Under the pieces are notes generated by a model. That model saw only the letters and a list, made by a program, of their open reading frames with translations. It ran no database searches and had not been told where the DNA came from. A DNA stretch of 64,000 nucleotides, taken from positions 310,001 to 374,000 of the forward strand of contig BLAL01000180.1 of NCBI GenBank assembly GCA_015698045.1. The letters are read 5' to 3'. Made by a program: the position numbers and the translations under genes. Below, piece after piece: positions 1-14,189 of this stretch. Numbering within the stretch: position 1 is the first letter of the stretch; every line of letters begins with the position of its first letter. The stretch comes from Rhizophagus clarus. Taxonomy: Eukaryota > Glomeromycota > Glomeromycetes > Glomerales > Glomeraceae.

Positions 1-83
1 CCCCACAACCTCACCGTTATTATTACCAAGCAATGTACTAAGGAGTACTTTCCAATAGTCGACTTGACAGGTAGAATCAGCAC

Positions 84-3028
<2,945 letters not shown>

Positions 3029-3326
3029 AACTTCAATAGCAAAATATCGAGTTTGTAAAGTTTTCACTATTAAGACATAAAAAAAAACAAAACGATGAGA
3101 GGCTTAATATTGCAACTTGGTATTAATTCTGGCCGCCACTAAAATTACATCATAAAGAAATGTCGTATACGATCAGCAAACTGCTTATTATATTTTCAGG
3201 TGCAACACGATTGCAAACATATGCAACTGTTATTTAATAACCGACTTACAAAATTCAAATTTCTGTTGATCATATTACCAGCAATTTTAGCATTAATGAC
3301 TAATTTTAGATAATTTAGCGTTAACA
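3029..3326. promoter_or_regulatory. Shared divergent promoter region
   Basis: This 298-bp gap separates the start codons of the poly(A) polymerase gene (minus) and the unnamed 11-exon gene (plus), so it must hold both promoters and 5' UTRs. I see no clear TATA box or repeated site; it is AT-rich with short pyrimidine runs. The role is inferred from position only. Confidence 0.45.
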
Positions 3327-6300
3327 ATGAGTTTCTTTCCCTTCAGCGTGTATTTCAATTCTTATATGGATAAAGAACAATATATCTACTTTCAAAAGGC
3401 TTTAATTCATGCATATGTAGAAGAAACTTCGGTAATTGCAGAATATTTTTCCATTGAAAAGTTTGGTAGTGTGAATAAACTAGGAGTCTCGCAAATTCAA
3501 CTTCCTGAAAGTATGACTTTTGTATTTCGTTTATTTTACTTAAAATGCGAGGAATTTCCAAGACTTAAATATACTACCTATTTACGAAAAAATATATATA
3601 TTTAGAATTTCGATATTCTCAACTAATTTCATTTACTGTGACGAGCAATATTAAATTAGCAATGTAAATATGTGATTCTTGATTGTACGATTTCAAAATT
3701 CTTTTATTTAATTTTATATATCTCTTAAAGCCTCGCTCCATATTTACTTTTATGTGACTCAACGAAAACCGAGTTTAATGTGTGGCAATTAGGAGACTAT
3801 GAGAAAATATGGAATATTGATTTAAAAGATATAGTTCTCGATGCTTCATTTTGTGGTAAGTATTTATGACATCCGTCATCTTTGTTCAACTTACTTTAAT
3901 TAAAGACTGTCTTTAATACCCTTATAGGTGTTGTTATTATGGATGGGCCTATGATTGCGTTCGTTTATCAAAATGCTTCGATATCAGAAGAAACTTTTGA
4001 AGAAAAAAACACTTATATTGTATTATGGAGACCATGGTCGCAGAAAAATGTGTTATGCACGTTAGCTTTATCGGCATATAATATTCAAGGATTTTGGCTG
4101 CCTCATCAACAAGAAAATGATATTATTGATGGTGTTGATGAACCATATACACTCGTTAACATAATATATCGACCTTTATATGAATCATGCATTATAACGC
4201 GCAATTTTTTTGAGAATTATTGTTCTCAAACACCTTTTTTTATTTCTATGATACCTGATTATTATACAAAGAATATCACTTGTTTGTTAAGAACTAATCA
4301 CTTATGGAACAATGAGGAAATTATATGGATAGGAACTGCTCAAGGAAATATTATATGCATTAAAAATGCCGATGAAATTGGCGATGTAAAACCAATATGG
4401 TGCACTGACGTTGTACATATTCCTTTGAAGATGTAAGATCTTAATGTAACTCTTTCTGTTGAAATTCGTGGTGGTTTGTAACACGGATTAATTCTTAGGG
4501 AAGAAGTTCAGCTAGACAAAAGGGTTGGAGATATAGAATCTGTGTTGATTATTCATTCGGAAAACGGGTTCATTATTTTGAATTCTCAAAATGGCAAAAA
4601 ATTGCGAGGTAACGATTAGGATAATCGAAACAGCTTTTGTTATACTTAATTTAATCAAATTCAAAATTATAGAACTTCCAAATGAAATTATTTTACTTTG
4701 TGGCGATTTTCATCAATGCGGATATCAACGTATCGTGCAAGTACCTCGAAGATTAAATGGCAGATTGACTACCTTCGGTGAGATTCTTATCAATAATATT
4801 GAAGAAGAAATCGTTGTTTCAAATCTAGGTTGTACTTTTATGTTCAAATTATCTTTAATGAATAGATAAATTTCTAATATTTTACTATTTTGTACTTAGA
4901 AGGAAATATTCCTCATTTAAGCTCTCTTCTCGATTCTCTATCAACTAGAATTTATGACGGAACAGCACTAATACGGAAAAATGAAGAAATGGTAGATTAA
5001 ATTTTATACTTTTTATTTTTATTTTATTTTTTTACTTATATTTATTCAATTTACAGATTAATCAAAAATATAGCCTTTTAAACCACAGTGATTCTCTTCT
5101 TCAGACATTTTCCTGTTTAATTGGTTCATTTTATTCGAAGCGAGTTAAGCTTACTAAACAAGCCCTACGACATAATAAACATGCTGAGGGATTTATATCG
5201 CTTATACCTGGTACACGAACTCTTACAAAGAATTTGAGCGAAAAGATTTATCCTAACCAAACAGATAAACAATCTTGTATTGAGGTTATGGAAGCGAAGA
5301 CAAGTATTGGAAAATTTAATCATACCGAAAATATTTTAATAGAAATTTCGGTGCGAAATAAAAGTTTGTAAGTATATTTGTTATAAAATATATAAAAGTA
5401 TATTTTTGGTAGATAAATTTTATTGATTTCTTTGTTAATTTTAATTAGCCAAGATTTACATGCTGTTCATATAGTTGTATATTTTAAGAATACTTTTGGT
5501 CTTTTTTCATCAATGCTAAAATCAAATTCCTCTTATATTAATTTGTTGCATGTAGGAGAAACGAAGACAATTTTCTCCATGACATATTTGCCACTTGACT
5601 TCGTTTCGGATTATTTAGAAATTAGTGCATTCATATTATACTGTGAAATCGATGAAATTTATGTTTCTAATCTCTATAAACTTTATGACGAAATGATTTG
5701 GGAAACGCTTTGTATTAGGAATATCAAGAAAGCTAGAATTATGAATCAAGGTATGTTTCGACTTATGTTTAGATGGTTCAGATATTTATCTAATTTTATA
5801 TTATTTTACTAGATTTTGACCATTTGCTTCCTTCCATGACATATTTGATCTTTACAACTACAAATTCTATGAATCAAGAATGGAGCGTTTCTTTACTACC
5901 TTTTTTGTTAGAACAATATCTTGGTATTGCAAAGAGAGATTTTGGAAACACCTTTTCCAAAGATTATAGATCTTTAGACGATTCGAGTTTAATAAAAATA
6001 TTTCGACCTTACAGATGCCTAGTGAACGAGGATCATTTTTCACGCATTACGAAACAAATAATGGCGGTGTGTGGACAGAATGATAGATGTTTAATTAAAA
6101 TGCTATTAAAATTATCAAAAGAGCTACATGAAGATATCCTTTTTTACTAGATAAACTGTTTTGATAACTTGCCAGATATTCATTTTTATCTTTAACTTAC
6201 TTTTAACTGATACGTCTCTCAGTTTCCCTATCTTTGCCGTTATTCACTTCAACACAAGCTTTCAATAGTTTAAATGATGTTTTATATATTATAAAGCATT

Positions 6301-6413
6301 TAATCCCAGCAAGATCATCAAATTTTAAAAGTGAAGAAGGAAAAAATGGACTATCTGGAAGATTGCGACGTGAACTATGTATAAAGACAACTATTTTGTT
6401 AAGTAATTTATAG
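3327..6413 (+). CDS. Unnamed 752-aa protein, possibly FANCB/FAAP100-like; 11 exons
   Basis: Exons joined by GT-AG sites: 3327-3510, 3606-3663, 3731-3855, 3928-4432, 4499-4608, 4673-4777, 4900-4991, 5057-5367, 5449-5750, 5813-6088 and 6223-6413. They total 2259 nt with one open frame. The first ~330 residues are strand-like blocks (APYLLLCDSTKTEFNVWQL; VIMDGPMIAFVYQ; EEIIWIGTAQGNIICIKN), as in a beta-propeller. Near residue 335 is LLCGDFHQCGYQRIVQVP, reminiscent of the segment after the propeller in FANCB/FAAP100-type Fanconi core proteins. The second half has no motif I recognise. The FANCB/FAAP100 idea is a weak inference from overall shape. The gene itself is well supported because ten consecutive splice junctions keep the frame. 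The last exon (SLPLFTSTQAFNSLNDVLY) depends on a GTTTAA donor at 6089; without it the protein ends at 6150. No retroelement features. Confidence 0.75.
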
Positions 6414-7632
6414 ATGTTACCGATGTTACCAACCTAATAAAAAGGATTCACATGTATCAGTAAATATATATCCATAATCGATCTTTTAGATCTAGACTAT
6501 TAGCATTGTAATTAGTACAGTCAACTCCCCATAAATTTCAGAATTCATAGAATATAAAATCACATGATTTATATAAAATAATAAAAATTACAAATTTAAA
6601 AGCATATGACTGACTATAAGGATTATTTTTAAGATTTTTATTACATATATCTATCTACCTTAAATTTAAGAAAAGTATATAATTATCCTAAACAGCAGAA
6701 ATAAAACTTATAAATAAATAAATAAATGTTATATTTGCATAAAAATTTTATTTTATTTTTTTTAAAAAAAATATATATATAATATATATTTTTAGTTTTT
6801 TAAACAAAATTTTATATATATTATTAATTTATTTTTTTTTTATCAATTTAATTATTTTTTGGTTTTTAAAGTTTAAATGGAATTTTTAATTTATTATTTT
6901 AATTTTTAATCTGAATTTCTTATCTTTAATTTATTTTTTTTTATTTTCTAAACTAAAATATTTTTTTTTTTAATTTATTCAAAATTTTGATAAACAAATC
7001 TGCATAGTTTTATGAAATTTATTTCTACAGATTTGCAAATGCAAATTTTTTAATAATAAAATTTTATTAAAATAGTAATATATATTAGTTAATATTTTTT
7101 TTACTATAGATATTTACTTTTCACCCTAAAATAAGATATCTTAATTATATACAACCAATTATATTTTTTAAAAATTGTGTAATTTAAAATTTTCACTTAT
7201 TTTCCCTCCTTTAAAATATTAACTAATAATATATGATGTTATTATTTTTATATCTTATTTAATAAAATAATAAATTTAAAGGTTATAATAAAAGTTAGAC
7301 AAACTTATTTATAATACCTATATTATATAGCTTATTTATAATAACTATCTTTTTTAAAAATTTATATAATAAATATTTCTTTATTTAATAAAAAAAGAAA
7401 TTTTAAATTATCATAAAAATATAAATATAATTGCAAAAAACACTAAAAATTATAAAAAAACAAAAAAAATACTATAAAAATTATTAAAAAACATAAAAAA
7501 AAATACCAATAAAAATACCAAAAAAATACTATAAAAATCAAAAAGAAAACACTATAAAAGTTATAAAAAAAATATTATAAGAAACATTAAAAAAAACACC
7601 AAAAAACATATTATAAGAGTTGTAAAATAGTA
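6414..7632. other. AT-rich spacer without genes
   Basis: From 6500 onward this is mostly A/T homopolymer runs and short ATTTT/AAAT repeats. From about 7430 to 7620 the spacing becomes regular, with repeated ACTATAAAAATTAT-like units. I see no reading frame, RNA gene or transposon end. It forms the left flank of PuT-1. Confidence 0.7.
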
Positions 7633-7641
7633 TTATAAAAA

Positions 7642-9654
7642 GGGTGAATTTATTCCTCATCCTGGGTGAGATCTGATATTATTCACCCCTATCACGTGAT
7701 AAATATTTTCGATTAGCTAATTTTTGATTGGCTAATTTTTTTAACCTAAAATTTATTCTTACGTAAAATATAAAAAATTTGCTGTTAAAAAAAATTCCGT
7801 AATATAAAACACAATTTTTATGTTACAAAATATTTGTGTATTTATTCCTTCAAAGTTTATTGAATAGAAGTGTACAATACATTATTCAAAACTAAAACAA
7901 GTTTATTGTATTCAAAGCTAAAACTTTTATCTTTAATCTAACTAGTAATAATGATGCGAAACCCAATAATAATGACAAAATGTGAAAAGTAATAAAACAA
8001 AAACAAAATAAACAGAAAAGAAGATAAGACCAAAAGGAAGTGAAATAACAATATGTTTGATGAAAGAAGAAAAAATGAAGGGAAGGTGAACGAAAAAACA
8101 AAAGAGAACAAAATTAAAACAAAGGGAAGGAGAACAGAAATGGAAGGGAAAATGAAAGGGTAAAGAGAAAAAAAAGTAACATAAAGGAAAAATGAAAAGG
8201 GGAAGGATCGAAAAATTAAAATAAAAGGAAAAACAAGAGGGAGGTAACAAAAAAGAAGAAAATAAAGAAAACAAAGAGAAAAATGAAACGAAAATGAAAG
8301 AAAGGTGGAAGGGAACAAAATCAAAAATGAAACACAAAGAAAAGACGAAAGAAAAAATTTTGTTAGTAATGAAGATAAAGGGATACAGTAAAAAAAAAGA
8401 ATAAAACGAATTACCCACCCATTTTGAAAAGATTCAGAAAACCTAGAAAAACATGTCGCAAAATAATAAAATCTCCATTATAATTTTGTAATATAAAATG
8501 ATAACAAAAAGGAAGATGAAAGGTAAAGAAGACAAAAATAGAAGACGAAAGAAAAGGGATGGAAAACGGATGAAAAAAATGAAAGGAAAAAAGAAAACAA
8601 AAAGGGAAAATGAAAGAAACAGAGGGTGGGGATGAAAATGAAAACAGAAAAAAGAAACGAAAATGAAAATAAAATAGAAAGAAAAAGGAAAGTGAATGAA
8701 AAAGGAAAAATAAAAGGAAAAATAAAAGAGAAAAGGGAACAAAATCAAAAATAAAATGAATACGAAAAAACAGAAGAAAAAAATTTTTTAGTAACGAAGA
8801 TAAAGAGATACAGTAAAAAAAAGGAAGAAAGCGGAATACCCACTCCATTTTTGAAAAGTTCCAGAAAACCTAAAAAAAACATGTCGCAAAAGGGAAAAAC
8901 GAAAGGTAAAGAAGACAAAAAAGAAGGCGAAAGGAAAAGAGAAGGAAAACGGATGGAAAAATGGAAGAAGAAAGTGAAGAAAAAAGAAAACAAAAAGAAA
9001 AAAACAAAAGAAACAGATAGGAGGAAAAACAAAAATAAAAACGAGAGAAAAAATGAAAGGAAAAGAGAATAAAGAAGTGAAAAACAAAAGGAAAAGGGAC
9101 AAAAATGAAAGAGCATCGAAATCAAAAGTGAAATGAAGACAAAAAAAGAAAAAAAAAAGACTATTATTAGTAATGATAATAAACACAAGAACAAGAGAAT
9201 ACAACAAAAAAAATAAAGCTGAGTACCCACCTTCTCTCGCAAAGAGTTTTGGTAAACCTAAAAAAAGAGAAAGCCAGGAGCAGCCGAAATCTAAAAAAAA
9301 GAAGCCAAAACCTATAAAAATAAAAAAGAAAAAGGAATGAAATAAAGTTAAAAAATGAAACAAAAAAATTAAAAACGAAAAAAAATAATGTACCTTTGAC
9401 GTGAAACCAGAAAAATTTAATAAAAGATCTAAGAAGAAAAAGAGAAAGAAATTAGGAAGTGAAAAAAAGAAGTGAAAATGAGAGAAACGGAAATATCAAA
9501 CCTTTGACACGAGGCTAAAAGCTAACCGAAAAAGAAAAACAGATGTAAACAAATAACTGGTCGATATGATGTAATTGTAAAATTACATTAGCCAATCGAA
9601 ATGTATACACGTGATAGGGGTGAGAAATCACCCAGGTGAGAAATAAATTTTCTC
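7642..9654. mobile_element. PuT-1: 2.0-kb non-autonomous DNA transposon with purine-tract interior
   Basis: A direct repeat TTATAAAAA (9 bp) sits at 7633-7641 and again at 9655-9663, exactly outside two inverted ends. The left end begins GGGTGAATTTATTCCTC and the right end, on the complementary strand, GAGAAAATTTATTTCTC. Both continue into CCTGGGTGA and a shared CACCCCTATCACGTG about 50 bp in. Duplications of 8-10 bp are typical of Mutator-like elements, so I infer that superfamily. No transposase is encoded. The interior (about 8030-9500) is A/G-rich on the plus strand. The direct repeat is AT-rich in an AT-rich region, so chance is possible, but it falls exactly at the TIR edges. Confidence 0.78.
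8030..9510 (-). repeat. Purine tract of PuT-1 with exon-like units (sense = minus)
   Basis: About 1.5 kb of nearly uninterrupted AAG/GAA/AAAG text on the plus strand, so the minus strand is a long pyrimidine tract. Read on the minus strand, short non-pyrimidine islands are framed by splice-like signals. Examples are TTTTTCTAG before the unit 8442-8415, a TTTTTTAG acceptor before 8869-8840, and a TTTTTTAG acceptor before 9257-9227. All three start GTTT and end GG next to GTA. Two weaker islands lie near 9390-9420 and 9490-9510. Long F/S/L-rich minus-strand frames here are composition artefacts. Confidence 0.65.
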
Positions 9655-9663
9655 TTATAAAAA

Positions 9664-10031
9664 TATTAAAAAAAATTGCTAAAAAAACATTATAAAGTTA
9701 AAAAAAATGCTATAAGAATTGTAAAGAAATACAATAGAAAACATTAAAGAAAATACCAGAGAAATATAAAATAATACCATAAAAATTAAAAAGAAAATAC
9801 CATAAAAATTATAAAAAAACATTATAAAAAATACCAAAAAAACTATCAAAAAAAATACTATAAGAGTTATAAAGAAATATCATAAGAAATACTAAAGAAT
9901 ATGTTAAAAAAAACATCAAAAAACCTTATAGAAAAATGCATTATAAAAAAGAAATACTAAAAATAATATAAAAAAAAATATAAAAATTAATAAAAAAAAT
10001 ACAAAAAAGTTATAATATTAATATATTAATA
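9664..10031. other. A-rich spacer between PuT-1 and PuT-2
   Basis: Repeated imperfect A-rich units (AAAAATACTATAAGAGTTATAAAG-like) continue the same low-complexity text seen at 7430-7620, so PuT-1 appears to have inserted into it. No gene seen. Confidence 0.6.
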
Positions 10032-10041
10032 TTAGAATCTT

Positions 10042-11688
10042 GCTAATTTGCTCCCTAGGTGAAATCACCCAGGTGATTTCACCTGTAAATAATTTGCCAA
10101 AATTCAGGTGATTTACACGTATAAAAAATTTTACTCTGGTGATTTTACTCATAATTAATTTATGAAATTTGATTGGCTAAAATTTACAATATTACGCATG
10201 TAAAAAAATCTAATCGGCTAATTTTTATTTGAAAATTTCTGTTAAATAATTAATCTGACTACAAAAATAATAAAATTTATTTATATATTAAACTATGACT
10301 TTATTTATTTAAATACTGTTTATCAAAGTACAATTATTTATCTTTAATGTAACTAGTAATGATAATGATATAAAAAAAAGTCTAACAATAATGGTAAAAA
10401 GAGAGAGAAAAAACGGAAATAATAAAAAAGAATCATTAGAAACAAAAAAAAACCAATGGGATGAAATGGTGACATAAAGTATAATTGGAGACAAAGAAAA
10501 TGATAGGGAACGAAAGAGATAACAGAAAAAGAAAAGATAGTGAAAAGACAAGGAAAAGGACGTGAAAATAAAAAAGAATAGGATTGAAAACAAAAGGAAA
10601 TAAGGACAAAGTGAAAGGGGACAAAAACGAAAATAAAAAGATAATGAGAGGGGACAAAAAACAAAAGGATAACGAGAAGATGATGAAGAAAAGATGATGA
10701 GGGTAAAACAATGATGAAAGTGAAACGATGATGAGAATAAAATGATGATGAAAGTGAAACGATGATGAGGGTAAAACGATGATGAAGGTGAAATGATAAT
10801 GAGGGTAAAATGATGACGAGGATGAAACGGTGATGAGGACGAAATAATCATGAGAATGAAATGATAATAAGGACAAAATGGTGATAAGAACGAAAAAAAG
10901 AAAGGAAGTGAAAATGAAAAGAAAAGGGAAACAAATTAACAAAAGACAAACCATAAAAGAAGAAAAAATAGAGTTAGTAAATTGAAATATGAAAACAAAT
11001 TTGAATAAAAATATAGAGAAGAAAAAACTGCCATACCTTCCTTGTTCGCAAAACTAAGACTTAAAAAAAGAAAAGAATTAGAAACAAAAAAACAAAAAAG
11101 AGGAAAAAAAAAGAAGTAATATACTTTAATGCAAAACTGGAAGAAATTAAAGACCTAAAAAGAGAAGAGAAATAAGAAATGAAAAGAAAAATGAAAACAA
11201 AAAAGAAGGAAGGATGAAAAAATGACATTTTTTTGGCGTAAAACTGAAAGAGCTTAAAAGACCTAAAAGAAGAGGAAAGAAATTAGAAACAAGAAAGAAA
11301 AATGAAAACAAAAGAAAGAAAAAAAGAACATACCTACATACTTTCGACCAAGTAAAGGGAAGTGAAAGGGATGAAAAAAAGAAAAGGAGTGAAAAGAAAC
11401 GAAAAAAACAGAAGGGGGAGTGAAGAAACAAAAAAAAATGAAGGGAAGTGAAAAGGAACGAAAAAAATAAAGAGGGAGCGAAAAAAAAATGGTGTGAAGT
11501 GAAAAAAAAATGAAAAAACAAGGAAATGAAAGTAATAATGGAAATAAAAGAACCACTTGGTGCGAAAAAAAAATAAACAAAAAAACTGCAAAAATTAATT
11601 GGGTTAAATCACCTATATCAAAATAATTAAATTATAAAAATCAATCAGGTGATATCACCCGAGTTATATCACCCCCGGTTAAAATTAG
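10042..11688. mobile_element. PuT-2: 1.65-kb relative of PuT-1
   Basis: The left end reads CTAATTTGCTCCCTAGGTGA and the right end, on the complement, CTAATTTTAACCGGGGGTGA. Both then run into repeated GGTGATWTCACC palindromes, giving about 41 bp of inverted repeat. The flanking 10-mers TTAGAATCTT (10032-10041) and TTATAATCTT (11689-11698) differ at one base and look like an aged target duplication. The interior 10370-11580 is purine-rich on the plus strand, with a (GATGATGAGGGTAAAAC)-type minisatellite at 10680-10870. No transposase is encoded. Confidence 0.7.
10370..11580 (-). repeat. Purine tract of PuT-2 with exon-like units (sense = minus)
   Basis: Same strand asymmetry as in PuT-1. On the minus strand, exon-like islands preceded by pyrimidine-AG occur around 11230-11270, 11115-11155 and 11030-11062. 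The first two begin GTCTTT after TTTTAG. The GATGA repeats at 10680-10870 would read as a TCATC minisatellite in this sense. Low-complexity open frames in this tract are not proteins. Confidence 0.55.
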
Positions 11689-12054
11689 TTATAATCTTAA
11701 TATTATTTTTCTTAAAAAAAAAAAAGAAAAAAACAATAAAATAATAATGACTTATAGTATTTTAAATTATTTATTTTTAAGTTATTTTAAAAAAAAATAA
11801 AATAAAAAAAACTGAAAGGATTTTATATAATAATTAAAAAAAAAAATATAATAAATAAATAATGATTTTTGATTATATAATACAAAAATTTTTGAAATTA
11901 TTAATTCTGGCTTGAATTATATTATGCATGTAAATATTATGTAACTCAATTTTTCATTTTTTAGAATTTTAATTAATTGCAAATTAGATAATCATCATAA
12001 TTAAATAAAAAAATTGTATAAAATTAATTTTAACCTGGGATGATTTAACCAGGG

Positions 12055-12478
12055 TAGAGCTCCAAATTTTTGGTTTGGTTCTGTTTTCAGTTCCATTTCT
12101 GGTTTTGAACTTGGTTCCTTACTGAACACTTTTCAGAATAAGATTTTTATTGAAAAACATTTTCAGAATCATCTTTTAACTGAAAAACGTTTTTTTAGTT
12201 AAAAAACTTCATCTGAAAATATTTTCAGTTTGAAGTGTTTTTCGAAAAAATGGTTTTGGTTCCATTTTTTGATCTGAAAATGGAACCAGAACTAATTTTT
12301 CAAATTGAAAATGTTTTTTCGATAGTGTTTTTTAACTGAAAATATTTTCAGTTAAAAGTATGACCTGAAAACGTTTTTCAGTAAAAATTTTAGACTGAAA
12401 AATACTTTTGGTAAAATTTTATATCAGAAAGCCAAATAGGAACTGAAAACGGAACTGAATTGGAAATTCAGAGCTCTA
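12055..12478. mobile_element. 424-bp hAT-type MITE inside PuT-3
   Basis: Ends are TAGAGCTCCAAATTTTTGG and, inverted, TAGAGCTCTGAATTTCC. Flanking 8-mers are AACCAGGG (12047-12054) and AACCAGGA (12479-12486), a 7-of-8 match. An 8-bp duplication with TAGxGCTC ends fits the hAT superfamily, and the ends resemble those of the element at 42995. The interior is made of repeats around CTGAAAATGTTTTTCAG. No coding capacity. If the element is removed, the PuT-3 terminal repeat becomes continuous. Confidence 0.75.
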
Positions 12479-12639
12479 AACCAGGATGATTTAACCTGAT
12501 AATTTTTATATGAGAAAATTATTATTTACCAAGTGATTTTCACTATTATATGATCAAATATAAACTCAATCATGTATAAATATTTCACAGATTATTTGTT
12601 TATCATAGCGTCTCTACTGGTTTATTACTCTTCTTTTAC

Positions 12640-13930
12640 CTTTACCATTTCAGACTTTGACCTTTTAATACTGTAGGTTTTTTAGCATTATTTTTATTTA
12701 GTTTTATCTTTTAGTACTAATTAACCATTTCTTCTTTTTTTATAAGTTCTTTAGTATCTTAATAAATGGTAAGTTTCAAGTATTCAGAATTTTAGAAATC
12801 TATTTTTTTTTACAACTACTAACCAGTCTTTTTTCTTTTTTTCTGATCAGGTTTCTTCTTGGATTTTTTCTTGGATCTCCTGGATTTCTTTTTAAGTTTA
12901 TGCTTGTGTTCTTTTCAGGTTTCTTGAGTTTCTTCTTGATATGGGGGTTTTTTTACATTTTTTTCCTGTTTCTCTTATGAATTTTCTTCTGGATTTTCTC
13001 TTATATTTCTACTTGGAATTCTTTTTTTAATTTGCATTTTTTCTTAAATTTTAGCTGGTTTCTTCTCTCTTTTTGGTTGGGGTTTGTTTATTATAAAAAA
13101 TTCATCATTATAACAAATAACTCAATATCAGTAAAAATCACATGATTTATCAATCTGATTCATTTTTTTTTAATAAAAAACATTTCTCTTTTTTTTTTAT
13201 TTTTTCTTGCTACTACATTTCCCTTATCTTTCATCCCTATTCCTTTCACTTCTTTCTCCTTTTTCTATTTTTCGTCTCCCTTTCTTTTCTCCTTCTATCT
13301 TTCATCCTCTCTTTTTTCTCCTTCTATTTTTTGTCATCCTTTCTCTTCCTCTTCGTCTCCTTCCTTTTCCCTTCTTCTATCTTTTATCCCCATTTCTTTT
13401 CCCACTTTTCCTTTCATTTCTATTCCTTTTATTCTTGCCGCATTTCTTTTTCCCTTCTTCCTTTTATTTCCCTTCCTTTTCCTTTAGGATTTGGAAATCT
13501 ATTAAAAGAAAAAATAAAAAGTTAGTTATTTTTTTATTTATTAATATGTTATAATTTTGTTTAAACTTACTTTTCATTTTTTTTCTTTAGTTTCTGAATA
13601 GTTTATAATAGAAGAAAACAAAAAAGGTTAGCATTCTTTAGTTGTATTTTATTGTAATGTTGTTATAATGTCAACTATTCTTACATTTTCTTTTATTTTT
13701 TCTTTTAATTCCTGTAGATCTATTAGGGAGACAAAATGAAAGGTTACAGCTATTTCTTTATTATCATTTTGTCTCATTTTATCTCATTTTTTCTTTAATG
13801 TTAGATTTGGAATTATTAATAATGTATTGATTTGATAAATAAAAAAAAAGTTCACTTTATTTTTGAATTTATTTTTTTCTGTCTCTTCTTTATTTTGCTC
13901 CTTTTTTTCTGGCCACTTATTTACTACTAC
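12640..13930 (+). repeat. Pyrimidine tract of PuT-3 with exon-like units (sense = plus)
   Basis: Long T/C text with islands framed as exons. CCTTTTCCTTTAG precedes a unit of about 35 nt starting at 13488. TTTTTTCTTTAG precedes one at about 13591 that ends AAAAAAG before GTTAGC. TTCCTGTAG precedes one at about 13717 ending GAAAG before GTTACAG. Reading frames such as the S/F/L-rich ones at 13142-13554 follow from composition. Confidence 0.55.
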
Positions 13931-14189
13931 TAGTTTTATAGTAATAAACAATTAAAACAAATGATTCTTTAACTAAATTAAATATAAATTTTAGTTTTAG
14001 TTTAATATAAATAAAATTTATCGTGAAAAATAAAAATTAGCCAATAAAAATTAGCATATCAATAAATTTATGAATTTATTATAAAGGGAGATGATTTAAC
14101 CTAGGTGATTTAACTAGAAGGAGAGGGGAAGAAGAGAAGTAAGTTAGCAAGACTCAAAAAAATTTATAAAGAAAAAAACAAAAATCATA

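Larger units (their letters stand above)
12025..14145. mobile_element. PuT-3: third purine/pyrimidine element, opposite orientation, split by a hAT element
   Basis: The left end AATTTTAACCTGGGATGATT matches the PuT-2 right terminus nearly base for base (AATTTTAACCGGGGGTGATA). The inverted partner at about 14088-14145 carries GATGATTTAACCTAGGTGAT. The interior 12640-13930 is pyrimidine-rich on the plus strand, so the element lies opposite to PuT-1/2. The left end is interrupted at 12055-12478 by a separate element. Exact outer borders and target duplication are not resolved. Confidence 0.55.

Noticed and set aside
7892-9363. Several overlapping minus-strand ORFs of 100-190 aa rich in F, S, L and P
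   Set aside because: They arise because a pyrimidine tract lacks stop codons in all frames; the translation is phenylalanine/serine text in every frame and has no domain.
10309-11591. More F/S/H-rich ORFs up to 180 aa
   Set aside because: Same composition effect in the PuT-2 tract, including the GATGA minisatellite.
13142-13554. Plus-strand S/F/L-rich ORFs in PuT-3
   Set aside because: Pyrimidine-tract artefact, overlapping in two frames.
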